From: Lingula anatina
Lineage: Eukaryota; Brachiopoda; Lingulata; Lingulida; Lingulidae
DNA length: 27,535 bases
Direction of reading: 5' to 3'
Assembly (NCBI RefSeq): GCF_001039355.2
Contig: NW_019775906.1
Coordinates: forward strand, 79,692 to 107,226
Shown: one piece after another, positions 18,553 to 27,535 of the stretch
Numbering within the stretch: the stretch's first letter is position 1
Layout: every line of letters starts with the position of its first letter
Program-made: the position numbers and the translations under genes
Notes under the pieces: model-generated
Told to the model about the DNA's origin: nothing
Database searches by the model: none
The model's input: only the letters and a program-made list of their open reading frames with translations

Positions 18553-18588
<36 letters not shown>
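18432..18588. repeat. Paired (GA)n microsatellites around a TG-rich spacer
   Basis: (GA)n at 18432-18483 and at 18554-18588 flank a spacer with TGTGTG motifs. They create artificial Arg-Glu or Ser-Leu open frames on both strands. Confidence 0.95.
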
Positions 18589-18589
<1 letters not shown>

Positions 18590-19187
18590 ATTGCACTTGA
18601 TGTCATCCGTTAGACTCAACACACTATACTAAGTATCTACGATTATGGACTCACAAAGTTCCAAACACCATTCATCTTTTCTTCAATTGACAACTTAAGC
18701 CGTAGATGATGATTGTTCTTGTCCCCCATAACCGCAGATACCAGCATTTATGGCCCTACACATGACACCTAGCCCTAACAGCATGTTCCCTTCCAACAAT
18801 ATAAAAATAAGAAAGATTTAAATTAATTAAGATATTAAAGGTCACTCGTAAAAACCTATACGGACAAGTTCACACTAGATCCACGTAGAGCGAACTAAAA
18901 GTGCCTGTTTATTTTAGTTAAAATCAATATTGTGGAAAGAGATATAAGAAAAAAACAAGTATTAGTGCCGGTGTGGCTACCCAATCTTCCCGCTTTCCTG
19001 AACCCAGTAAAAAACACCTGATTGTTATTGTACTTCTACATAAATGAATATCATTTGTAGGGAGAGAGAATGATAATATATATGAAGGTAATATAAAGGA
19101 TGCTTGCCCTGTACCTTCCGGCTTGATTAAAACCAGCTGAATCCATCGACTTGGACGACTATTTTTTCTGTGAAGTGTAATAAAAAA

Positions 19188-19240
19188 GGGGTGGGGGTGG
19201 GGGTGGGAGTGGGGGTGAGGGTGGGGGTGGGGAAGGGGTG
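19188..19240 (+). repeat. G-rich (GGGGGT)n tract with G-quadruplex potential
   Basis: At least seven runs of three to five G are separated by 1-3 nt, satisfying the usual four-run G-quadruplex pattern on the + strand. It causes a His/Pro-rich artefactual frame on the - strand. Confidence 0.9.
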
Positions 19241-20360
19241 CAAAGTGGGCCTTGCGCACCTTAAGCTCTGAGAGATTAGGCCTATGACAAGCTGATATAT
19301 ACACTTGTAGCTGTCTGCATACCACGCGTTCAAACACGCGCGTACACAAACACAAACAAAGACAAACGCCAACACAGCTCAAACCGCTCACATTCGCAGG
19401 TACGTGCACACGCTTGAACGCACACAAACATACACAGTGGCACACACATATTATTCTGAACAAGAACACTTGTGGAAAAGACTTGATAACATTATAGCGC
19501 ATGTTCGTTTCGTGTATTTAATTGTGCATGTGGGGAAGCAAGTATAGACCCTTCACTCTTAATTTTTGTTATTCATTCGACCATTTATTTATTTATTTAT
19601 TTATTTCCTGGGTAATTAGGTAACATATCTCTCCAGCACTTGTTTTGAAGGACAGTGGTGTTACCTACATGGCACTGATTTGTCCAGTATTTGACCTTCT
19701 TGAAAGTTTGGTACAGACTAATGAGCACGGTTAGTAATACCCCCTGAATAAGATAATAGTAATACCGTCCAACACCCGCAGAGTGTCACTTATTAGCTGT
19801 GCCTTGGCCTTCGTTTGGCTTATGTGCACACTGCGTAATCCCAGATAATACAGTCTAACAACGCAAGGGTGTCACTTATACAACATTTAATCTTCAATTA
19901 GCTCAGTTAGCTCTGTCGACTGGATTCTATTTTGGTGGTGCTTGTATACAGTATTAAGTAAACAAAGACGAAATGGCCATAGGTATCTCAGTGCTGGTGT
20001 TGTTTGTGCATGACGGATTGTCACCGTCTCATTAGAGGTCGTGTCAACTGGGGTTTTCTGCCTGTAAATAAATGCATTACTTATATAAGACTTCTTGAAT
20101 CCCATTCCCATACCTAAATCGATCTAGGAGGATCGACCTATACTACTCATACTAAGGGAAGCGTGAATTGAATAAGATTCCAATATTTGTATGCTAAATT
20201 CTGCTGGATTGTGGTTATAGTGACATCAATAAGTCATTGCGAGACTTCGTTGTAACAGAATCTTCCGTGTTATTTCATCACATTTTAAGACTGTCAAATT
20301 TCGACGTTGTTTTTACAGGTTATAGATTCTATTGTAAAGGTGTTTCAAATGAACCATACC
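19241..20360. other. No gene recognised
   Basis: A CA/CG-rich stretch (19320-19450) is followed by a TTTA tract (19580-19606) and two direct copies of a (g)gtgtcacttat motif (about 19785 and 19868). No coding or splice evidence was seen. Confidence 0.55.
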
Positions 20361-20409
20361 TACACACACTACAATAGAAATGTCACCCCCTGAATCAGAG
20401 TAATCAAAG
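20361..20409 (+). mobile_element. Solo terminus of the GTCACCCCCT MITE family
   Basis: ATAGAAATGTCACCCCCTGA and then ATCAGAGTAATCAAAG match the reverse complement of 17255-17302 almost base for base. I found no partner terminus within about 600 bp either side, so it is a truncated or rearranged copy. Confidence 0.7.
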
Positions 20410-20460
20410 TTATTAACCTGATGGGCGGAATATAAGCAATGTCAGAATATCCATACAGTT

Positions 20461-20606
20461 CAGGCCCGTAGCCAGCAATTTCAAAACGGGGGTTCTTTTT
20501 CTGAAAAAGTGGACCTTTTTCCATAAAAACTTCATGTACTTAGATCAAATTTTACCCAGAGTGGACCTTTTCCCAGCAAAAGGGGTGGTTCTTTTGAACC
20601 ACGTGT
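20461..20606 (+). mobile_element. Possible transposon end, CAGGCCCGTAGCCAG terminus
   Basis: Text starting caggcccgtagccagcaatt and continuing with gtggacctttttcc and gtggaccttttccc (a direct internal repeat), then a palindromic ggttcttttgaacc, looks like one terminus of a DNA element. A shorter ctgcaggcccgtagctgaat occurs at 14616. No matching right end was seen, so it is treated as truncated. Confidence 0.4.
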
Positions 20607-21140
20607 ACTAATAAATTATATCATACCTATCAAGCACACTTATCGCTATATTTAACCCAAAACAAACCCCCATCTTTTCCTTTTAATACCACTGCAATAT
20701 CGGAATGCAAATAAAGCTTACTATACTGTATCTTAACCACAAACAAATATGTACATTTATAATATTATCTTTAGAGTACTGTACAATTCCCAGGGCCTAT
20801 CCGCCATCTATTTCCCAGAAAATTTGGTTTGATTTTTCATATGAAAACCCCGAACTGGTGTTTTCATTAGTTTTCGGATTTTCTATAATTTCCCATCTGT
20901 CGACCTCGGGGAAATACACGGATTGTGATTTATGTTTTATTCATGAAATCTTGCCACTTTTTTTGTCAATTTCTGAACTTATTTGACCGATTGTGTGATG
21001 CCGTCAATCACGGAAGGACAGATTTTTGTAGCAATCAGCTTACAGCTCGTTTTAGTTGCGTTAACACGGCTATGCATCAAAGCGATCCTGTTTCGGACGT
21101 TGTCTATTCACGTCTTAGGAACCATTCCCACAACCCTATC
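20607..21140. other. No gene recognised
   Basis: Two overlapping open frames (93 and 85 codons) span 20705-21182, but the second runs into the MITE at 21144 and neither shows a domain. They are treated as chance. Confidence 0.5.
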
Positions 21141-21143
21141 GTA

Positions 21144-21306
21144 CTAGCAGGATCGATCTATCTCCGAGGAGATTCAGTTTAAGCGTGCACGAAAGTTCGT
21201 TACCCCTTTCCCCAAGCAGCGAACAGCGAGCGTGATAGACATCTAAGCCGCTGTAACTGAATGCAATTTAGCGAGAATCCCCTCGGAGTTAGATCGATTC
21301 TGCTAG
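21144..21306. mobile_element. 163-bp MITE with 32-bp CTAGCAGGATCGATCTA inverted termini
   Basis: The left end (21144-21175) and the reverse complement of the right end (21275-21306) differ at only a few positions: CTAGCAGGATCGATCTATCT against CTAGCAGAATCGATCTAACT, then CCGAGGAGATTC against CCGAGGGGATTC. The GATCGATCTA and tgcaatttagc motifs are shared with the 223-bp family (8817, 21658), suggesting a common origin. Half-copies appear near 20116 and 23978. Confidence 0.85.
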
Positions 21307-21657
21307 CATGATAGGTTTATGTGAACCCAGTCTTATAGACCGAAACTTGGTCTAAACAAATCTTCCAATATTTTGGTCGACTTCACTTCAGTATTGTCCA
21401 CTATAATTTCATTGATAGTTAGTATAAAACATTAACTTTTTTTATCTAACATGCGCAGTTTTGTCACCTTGGGTCAAAATAGACCAAAATATCAAGCTTT
21501 TAAAGTTAAGGTCTTCCTTCTGTCCTAAGTGCTGTTTGATGCCGGCTTCTTTGTGAATGACAAACTTCTTGAAGGAGAAGAAGAAGACGACGAAGAAAAG
21601 AAGAAAAACAGATTGAGGGAGTTTTATTATAACAACACACTCATAAATATACTTTAT

Positions 21658-21880
21658 GGGTACTTTCCCAGAGATTTAGATCGATCTAAAGATTAAGTTT
21701 TAGATCGACCTAACTCCCTGGGGGTTCACGCTAAATTGCAGTCAGCCGAGCGGGCACCATAGTTAATTACCCCCTTACAGCTTTTAGTAGGCGGGACAGA
21801 CGCTTAAGCCGGCCAAGCTGACAGTAATCTAGTGAGACTCCCCACAGGGATAGATCGATCTAAAAATCTATGGAAATGGG
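21658..21880 (-). mobile_element. 223-bp MITE, copy B (inverse twin of 8817-9039)
   Basis: It starts gggtactttcccagagattt and ends aaaaatctatggaaatggg. The terminal inverted repeat is clearest in this copy: tttagatcgatcta near the left and tagatcgatctaaaaatcta at the right. The interior matches copy A with few differences, which suggests fairly recent activity of the family. Confidence 0.8.
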
Positions 21881-22318
21881 GTGTAAGTCCATTTAGGGCT
21901 ATATGCCTGATTCCAAAACCCAGAGATGTCCCGGGGTATATGTACTTGCATGCTAATATTCAAGGATAAATGTTGTCACTTTGTAACTGTTAAAATACAG
22001 ACTTTCTCCGAAAACCGGGTCATTAAAATACGGAATAAATTAAACCATCCATAATTGGGTGAACCGTAGCCAGAGCTGAGTGAACGAGCTTTTGTTCAGC
22101 TCAAACCACGGCTACCATAGCGACCAGGGCTTTCTACCCCAGCATGGAATTTATATTGCTTGTTTTATTTTATTACATACTCCCACGCACTCGGCACATT
22201 TGTGAGAGAATTATGAGTTTTCTGTCAACAGAATGCCTCCCCTGGGGACACCTGGTGAATTATGAACCTCCGACGTCCATTGCAATTGAAGTCTGCACGG
22301 TCAGTGGCACATGAACGC

Positions 22319-22343
22319 AGGAGGGAGGGGGGGGGGAGGGGGT
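22319..22343 (+). repeat. G-rich run with quadruplex potential
   Basis: A stretch of nearly pure G (aggagggaggggggggggag and onward) lies in otherwise unremarkable sequence. The surrounding 21881-22755 shows no gene. Confidence 0.8.
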
Positions 22344-22757
22344 AAAGATACATAACACGAATCCGAGACTACATTTTTGCGAAGAGTTAATCAACTAGCA
22401 ATCAATGAATTTTCTGAAGATGCATCGCCTTTCTTGCAACCGGGAAATTTAAAAGTAGAGGAGCGAAAGATAAAGGTCTGCTGTCCGCGTGTGGAAATCT
22501 CCGAAAGTCATTTTTGACTATATCTAAATATCTCACAAAACTATACTTATCTGTCCCAATTCAAACCTTAAAAACGATGCAACTACTCAATAAAATTACA
22601 TATCCTCTCCGTATGTCGTTATTTCCTTGTAACAGACAAAACACGGAGGAGCGGAAGACGCGACTGTCTACGTAATTCGTTAAATTAGAAATGTTTTAAA
22701 ACATCAAATACAACCAGTCTTCGGTTAGTTCTTGGATCGTCAATCACTTGTTTATGA

Positions 22758-22760
<3 letters not shown>

Positions 22761-22801
<41 letters not shown>
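22761..22801. repeat. (CT)n microsatellite
   Basis: About 20 CT units. It gives an artificial Arg-Glu stretch in a 106-codon - strand frame that is otherwise unrecognisable. Confidence 0.95.
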
Positions 22802-22805
<4 letters not shown>

Positions 22806-23129
22806 TCATCATCATGATTCTCATCGGGATTTGTCGCCAATTTGCATGCTTCAAAGCAGTTTGAGAGTAACTGGACAGACAGACAGACAGTAGAGTTGCT
22901 TAAAAGATGTCCAATTTGAATGCATGAATACGTTGATAAGAAGATATCAAAATGTACCGACATTAACCAAATTGTTTGAACGATTTTCCGAGAAGTGGCG
23001 ATCAATTGAATAAACTTTCAAAGCGATTGCAAACACTTCATTTGAAATGCCAAGTGAACGTTAACGAGAAGTATTTGACTTTCCTCCACTTTCGGGTTAT
23101 TTAATTTGATCTTTCAGCACTTGTATCAC

Positions 23130-23210
23130 ACCTCTCACTCGTGTGGCGCGACTCGGGCGTTCAGGGACAAAACTGTCCTGCGCACGCGCACTAAGCGCGA
23201 AAGAGACTGG
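23130..23210. promoter_or_regulatory. Promoter-like patch: NRF1-type and E2F-type sites in a CpG-rich island
   Basis: TGCGCACGCGCA (23179-23190) is an exact match to the palindromic NRF1 consensus. GCGCGAAA (23195-23202) is an E2F-type site. Several CpGs cluster within 80 bp of sequence that is otherwise CpG-poor and A/T-rich. This is typical of a TATA-less housekeeping promoter, but direction and target gene cannot be told. Confidence 0.35.
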
Positions 23211-24065
23211 TGACTTCTTACAAGTCAGAGTGGGACCCTACATTGTATAATGTTTGAAAACCGCCCATTCTTTCCTGCCTTCCCTCCCCCTCCCTCCCTC
23301 CCTTTTCCTTCCTTCATTCATTCCTGCATTGTAGAGCCTCTAGAAGTAATAGCAAAATGAGACATTTTCCTGTATTTGTGGTCTACAAATCACATCGAAA
23401 TTCTCTCATTATGGACTTGCATCATTCTACTTTGCCAAAGAATAAACGCATCAATTTAGTTTTCAAAAGAAGTTTGATTTTTATCTTATTAATTCCATTG
23501 GAAAACTATTCCTTCATTGCTGTAGATTGATAACATCGGATGGAGGATTTCGTATAAAATTTAGGCCCTGGTCGAGTCGGTTCCTATAGAGTCGATTTTT
23601 TTCTTATAGATTATATCCCGCGGTAATTGGGTTTTGTATTTGATGAATAGTCGTGTTGGCAGCAAGCTGTAGGTCATACAAATAACGAAGTATTTTTTTC
23701 TCTTTTAATTCCATCTAAATTACTCTATCGACTGAAGGCGTTGGATCGTGAGATTTAATAAAGTATATGCAAAGGTGTACGTTCACACAAGGCATATTCG
23801 ATCTGTTCTTTCTGTCGCACCGCAAGCTGTGCCGAGTTTTGTTTCCGTTTCAGGTTGTGTTCAGAATATAAGTTATCACACAGGCACGCCCCCTCGTAAC
23901 TAAAAGTCGGAAAACTTTCTGGTCCATAACATTGTTCTTGTTGCTTTGCCAGGGGGACGTGCCAGCTGATTACATTGACTGCGCCTAAGCGAGAATCCCT
24001 GCTGCGATAGATCGACCTTTCTACACTGTACTATGATAACTTCTATTCTGAACACAGCCTTAGTC

Positions 24066-24124
24066 TTAATCTATAGACATATCTGTGAATATCTGTGGAA
24101 AATCAATCTGTCGCCCTGGTAGGT
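24066..24124 (-). repeat. Interspersed repeat fragment, inverse copy of 4048-4106
   Basis: Reverse complement of this segment matches 4048-4106 including the acagatattcacagatatg core. The surroundings show no gene. It is followed by an ACCC-rich tract (24146-24178). Confidence 0.65.
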
Positions 24125-24647
24125 GTATGTGGCCATTGCTGAGAACCCCCACCCGCCCACCCACCCACCCACCACCCTTACCCAGCTACTGGTCGGCATA
24201 TACTTAATTTAAGTGAACTACTACTGATTTATATTGGTTCAAATTATATTTCGGACAATTTTTGGTTTACAGTTCTTTTGAAAAACTGCGCCCGGCTTGA
24301 CGCTTACAGCCATGAGCGCCACGCTTTGCTGTACCTAGCGTCCCTCGCTCTGTCAATGCCTAGCACTACAAGATCTAATATCCTTCTGTTAACACATCCC
24401 CATGGATTGTAGATATATATGAAATCATTTCCAAAGCTACAACATTCGTTCTTTTAAATCCCATTGTTGGCATCACTACTACTGGTATTCAGACCATAAA
24501 TTATCTTTATTTCTAAGCCGTTTTCTTTTATTAACACAAGACGATTGATCTGCTATATGCTCTCCAAATGCACGGCAGCATCTGTGTTTGATTTTTCTAG
24601 TTATTGACAGCGAATTTCGTAGTAATTATACATGTCCAAGAGCCGTA

Positions 24648-24655
24648 TGACGTCA
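24648..24655. promoter_or_regulatory. Full CRE palindrome TGACGTCA
   Basis: An exact cAMP-response-element palindrome sits 71 bp upstream of an open frame that ends at a consensus splice donor. It is a short motif, so on its own it is weak evidence. Confidence 0.35.
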
Positions 24656-24718
24656 GCTGGCCCTAATCACACGCGCAAACTACCTTCCGTTTCTTAATTA
24701 TGGTCCAAAAATTAGGCA

Positions 24719-24906
24719 ATGTCGTGTGTCTTGGAAATTTTGCAAAGGATTCTGGGATACAATTGGCACTTGGTCAAATGTTTGGTTGTGCATTATAGTC
24801 TATTAGAAAGTATAGGACGGACCTGTTGGCTGTGCGATGCGTCGCGCCATTGTCCAAAACTAAACAACTGCCACCGACGACCCGACTGTACTTGTGCTGG
24901 TGCTTG
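24719..24906 (+). CDS. Candidate first coding exon of an unknown Cys-rich protein
   Basis: An open frame beginning MSCVLEILQRILGYNW runs about 62 codons and meets the perfect donor g|gtaagt at 24906/24907, with a stop immediately inside the intron. The C-terminal half is Cys-rich (CWLCDASRHCPKLNNC, RRPDCTC), which could be a small zinc-binding or disulphide module, but I recognise no family. A CRE lies upstream and an NRF1/E2F patch about 1.5 kb upstream. The next exon would have to be downstream, and I did not find one in the window. It may well be chance. Confidence 0.2.
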
Positions 24907-24970
24907 GTAAGTATAGCCTTGATTTTTGTTCTTGCACAGGGGATATAGCTTCTGTCATATTGTTTTATTC

Positions 24971-24972
<2 letters not shown>

Positions 24973-25018
<46 letters not shown>
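24973..25018. repeat. 46-nt poly(T) tract
   Basis: This is an uninterrupted T run. Read on the - strand it is poly(A), so it may mark the tail of an old retroposed copy running leftward, though no recognisable body follows. Confidence 0.95.
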
Positions 25019-25023
<5 letters not shown>

Positions 25024-26058
25024 CACTTTTACTTCGCAACACATGTAAAATATAGCAAAAAATAGAAAAAATAATAAAAAAAACTACAGAAGACGGCGCT
25101 TATAACTCATTTTGTTGTTTCCTAATCCAGTTCTGCTCTCGTTCATAATGTAATAATTCCTTTACCTCTGTTTAGAAAAAATGTTTCTAAGCAAATATTG
25201 CAACATAATTGTCGACCATACTGTCATTGTTTTGATGAACATCTTTCAATATTTTAACCGATATATATATATATATATATCCCTAAAATAAACCTTTGGT
25301 GATGGTGTTTGACAAATTGATAGAGGATAAAATTCAATGATGTTTGACAGTAATATCATGTTCAAAAACGTTGTGATTATCGGTTGAATATCATGTGTTC
25401 TTTTCTACTGTCCTTGTGTGCGGGGTGTGTTTTTATGTAGTATTTTGATATGCTATATTTTGACAATAGTACTAAACTTAATAGAAAAGAGCTCTGAATC
25501 GTTAGCGGCAGTGATTAGGAATTGCACAGATCAATTACAAAAAATCAGCCGGTGCTCTAGCAATACAATAAGAAGCGTTGAGATGATAGAGATTATGTTC
25601 TGAAACTTAATCACCAAAATGACACTCACAATGCAAAGGGGATTGTTGAGATCATATAGATTACGTTTCGATGCGTAATAAAACCGCCCTATTGTCTTTA
25701 GAGTGGAAATCAATAGTCTGCACTTGGTGGGCCAGCCCTGACTTTCCGAGGACTTCTTCACATGGAACGGTACAGTTTTCTGTACCGGAGTAACGGGACA
25801 GAGAGTCCCCCATGATAGAGAGTCCTCTTCCCATTCGTTTGTACAGGTAAGCCTCGCCCTAGATTTTGTCCCACTTAGGTCAGGCTAACCCTAACCATTA
25901 TAACTAAAAGGGGGGCGGCAGTTCCCTTAAGCTTAGTTTCGTTACACCGGTCCAGTTTGAGAGATGGACAACTTCATAGCCTGGATAACACATAAAAGAG
26001 TCACTAAAACGGAGTTACCGCGCCAGTTAACCTGAGTGAATGGCACCTTGTGGAAGGA
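25019..26058. other. No gene recognised
   Basis: It contains a short (AT)n at 25260-25280, a 76-codon - strand frame without a domain, a small inverted repeat ggtacag/ctgtacc at 25769-25786 and a donor-like cag|gtaagc at 25846. None amounts to a gene. Confidence 0.5.
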
Positions 26059-26229
26059 AGTGCATTCAGAACAGCGGACTAACAGATCCGCGGATCAAAT
26101 ATGGCCGACCCCCTTGAATCCTTGTTGCGTAGTGCCCGCGAGGAACCTATTCAGTGCCTATTATTGGATAAGACGGCAAGCTTTTAAGTGAGTCGCCATT
26201 TAGTTAGTCCGCTGTTGTGAACGCGGCCT
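26059..26229. mobile_element. 171-bp MITE with CAGCGGACTAAC inverted termini
   Basis: The left end agtgcattcagaacagcgga (26059-26078), continuing to ctaac, pairs with the right end gttagtccgctgttgtgaac (26203-26222). The outer terminus GGCC(G/A)CGTTCAC resembles the MITE at 16137-16279. The internal block aaatatggccgacc is also in the fragment at 16440-16501. Confidence 0.8.
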
Positions 26230-26873
26230 TCACTTAGTTACATGTAGCAAGAACTGTACCGCTTAACGGAAAAAGGGCCACAGATTCCTGAAAACTAAGT
26301 CTTGTTTAATGAAGGTAGGGTAGGTGCAACGGTGACATTTGAAAGGGTGTCATTTATTAAAGGCTGGAAGAAAGAAGCTTTATGGGGTATTTTGATCTCT
26401 TCGGGAGTTAACGAGAGAAGCGGCTTGTATCAACCAGATATAGTCGTCAGCGATGTTCAACAAGCTCTACTGTAACTGTCATGTTTAGGCCCCGTGGAGT
26501 GACGCCCTTCTTTTGTATTGCATGTTTATGGTATCTGGAAGGTGTGCAGAAGCTTAGAACATGGGTGCAATTTTAACCCTTGTCAGTGGCGCCATTTTAC
26601 ATGGATACGCACCTGCAAACTCATCTGTTAGCCTATGTATTATCAGCAGGGCTCTGCCCTCTCCTTTTAAGACAACACCTTATTATTAACGTATAATAAT
26701 TAAGGTAGTTTTCCAGCAGACTCAGTGTGATTGATGCCTAATTGATCTCTAATCGACCTATATTCCGGATGATTGATGATTACGCCATGCGTCACGAGCC
26801 TTTGGCCTGGTATTGCGTTCAGACGCATTTAAGTGTCTTCTGGTGGGGTCATTTCCCGTTACTGTCCCCATTA

Positions 26874-26901
26874 TACAGTGGGGTGACAAAAGTATTGCAC
26901 C
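26874..26901 (+). mobile_element. Tc1/mariner-like terminal inverted repeat (single end)
   Basis: TACAGTGGGGTGACAAAAGT followed by attgcacc has the TA-CAGTGG...AAAGTATT form of Tc1/mariner termini. No complementary end or transposase is visible up to the window edge, so the element is truncated or continues beyond 27535. Confidence 0.45.
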
Positions 26902-27535
26902 ATTTTCTTTAAAGGTGAAAAAAGCTGGCTCTCTAAGGTTTTTCAGTTTGTATCTTATTGAAAACTGGTTGTGTCAAGTAAGTGTCCTAACTACATGTTT
27001 ACGGACCCGTGGTATGCCTTTACAATACGCATGTGACTATGTTAGTGTAAACCCTTTTGTAGGGTACTCATGTATACTATTTTAATAAGGTCTACTACCT
27101 GCGTTTAATAATTTCTTCAAATAGAATGTAAAGCTGGAAAGATTTTTTTCATTTTTTTCTTTTTTTTAAATTGTTTTTAAAAAAATTCAAGAGATTTAAT
27201 AAGTAATTTGACTGGCATTTTCATCAACAACACGTCCGCGGCTTTTGGAGAAAAACAACCAGCTCCATGTAATGACGTGTTAATGCCAAAAGCCTTTTCT
27301 AGGTAGAGGAAAAACGTTTTCAATTTACACACCTTTTCGAAGGTTTTGTTTAGAATAAACCTTGGTGATTAATGCAATGTGTCTGAAAACCTCATTAGTA
27401 AATCTGCTGTTTTGATCAGACCCGATGTTTAAAAAAAAACGTCTACCAAATGTCATAATTTCTTAGAAAACAACCAGGGTAAGATATTGGCAGCCTCTCT
27501 GTTGTTGTTGTTGTTGTTTTTTTTTTTTTTTTTTT
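26902..27535. repeat. Non-coding end of the window with (GTT)n and poly(T)
   Basis: No gene is seen. T-rich tracts occur at 27140-27185, and the window ends in about five GTT units (27501-27516) followed by a poly(T) run of at least 19 that reaches the edge. Confidence 0.7.

Noticed and set aside
18349-18632. Several overlapping Arg/Glu- and Ser/Leu-rich open frames on both strands
   Set aside because: They are translations of the (GA)n microsatellites.
18924-19502. 192-codon open frame on the - strand, the longest outside the IAP gene
   Set aside because: Its length comes from reading through the GGGGGT tract (His/Pro repeats) and CA/GT-rich sequence (Cys/Val runs). It shows no domain, and the composition changes abruptly at repeat edges.
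22685-23005. 106-codon - strand frame with an Arg/Glu run
   Set aside because: The Arg/Glu run is the (CT)n microsatellite read in reverse; the rest has no recognisable domain.
1-27535. CRISPR array, bacterial operon or phage features
   Set aside because: There are no regularly spaced identical short repeats, no ribosome-binding-site-led compact genes, and the only gene is a spliced animal IAP.

Overview
The window is eukaryotic nuclear DNA from an animal, most likely a marine invertebrate such as a mollusc or another lophotrochozoan or invertebrate deuterostome. It is A/T-rich, has very little coding sequence, has GT-AG introns, and is full of microsatellites and short inverted-repeat (MITE-like) transposon remnants. 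The species cannot be fixed from the sequence.

Only one gene is firmly supported. It is a four-coding-exon inhibitor-of-apoptosis protein (IAP/BIRC family) on the + strand, with CDS exons 6331-7098, 7538-7586, 7867-7989 and 14943-15361. The exons join in frame (intron phases 0, 1, 1) to a 452-residue protein: BIR1, a Gly/Ser/Thr-rich linker, BIR2, a Pro/Ser/Ala linker, a UBA-like domain, a charged helix, and a C-terminal C3HC4 RING. All eight zinc ligands of the two BIRs and all eight of the RING are present. BIR1 lacks the aromatic peptide-groove residues while BIR2 keeps them. This suggests a division of labour between the two BIRs, with the RING supplying ubiquitin-ligase activity. The 3' UTR carries six overlapping ATTTA pentamers and a plausible poly(A) signal near 16002-16011.

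Layout. 1-1315: a perfect 530-bp direct repeat with a single N exactly where the first copy ends, suspicious as an assembly artefact. 1316-5600: no recognisable gene; AT microsatellite, a tiny palindrome with flanking target-site-like duplication, a divergent tandem repeat and interspersed repeats. 5618-6330: probable 5' UTR or upstream exon of the IAP gene. 6331-16030: the IAP gene; its 6.95-kb third intron holds at least four transposon-like insertions and several simple repeats. 16100-17302: a dense MITE cluster. 17303-22800: gene-poor sequence with GA repeats, a G-rich tract and more MITEs, including an inverted twin of one in the IAP intron. 22800-24912: a short GC-richer patch with NRF1- and E2F-type sites, then a CRE and an open exon-like segment ending in a consensus splice donor, so possibly the 5' end of another gene. 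24913-27535: poly(T), another MITE, a mariner-like terminus and low-complexity sequence.

I see no transposase, reverse transcriptase, tRNA, rRNA or CRISPR. No clearly new biological system is visible. The items most worth a second look are the IAP domain specialisation, its AU-rich 3' UTR, the repeat-built splice acceptor and the well-preserved MITE pairs.
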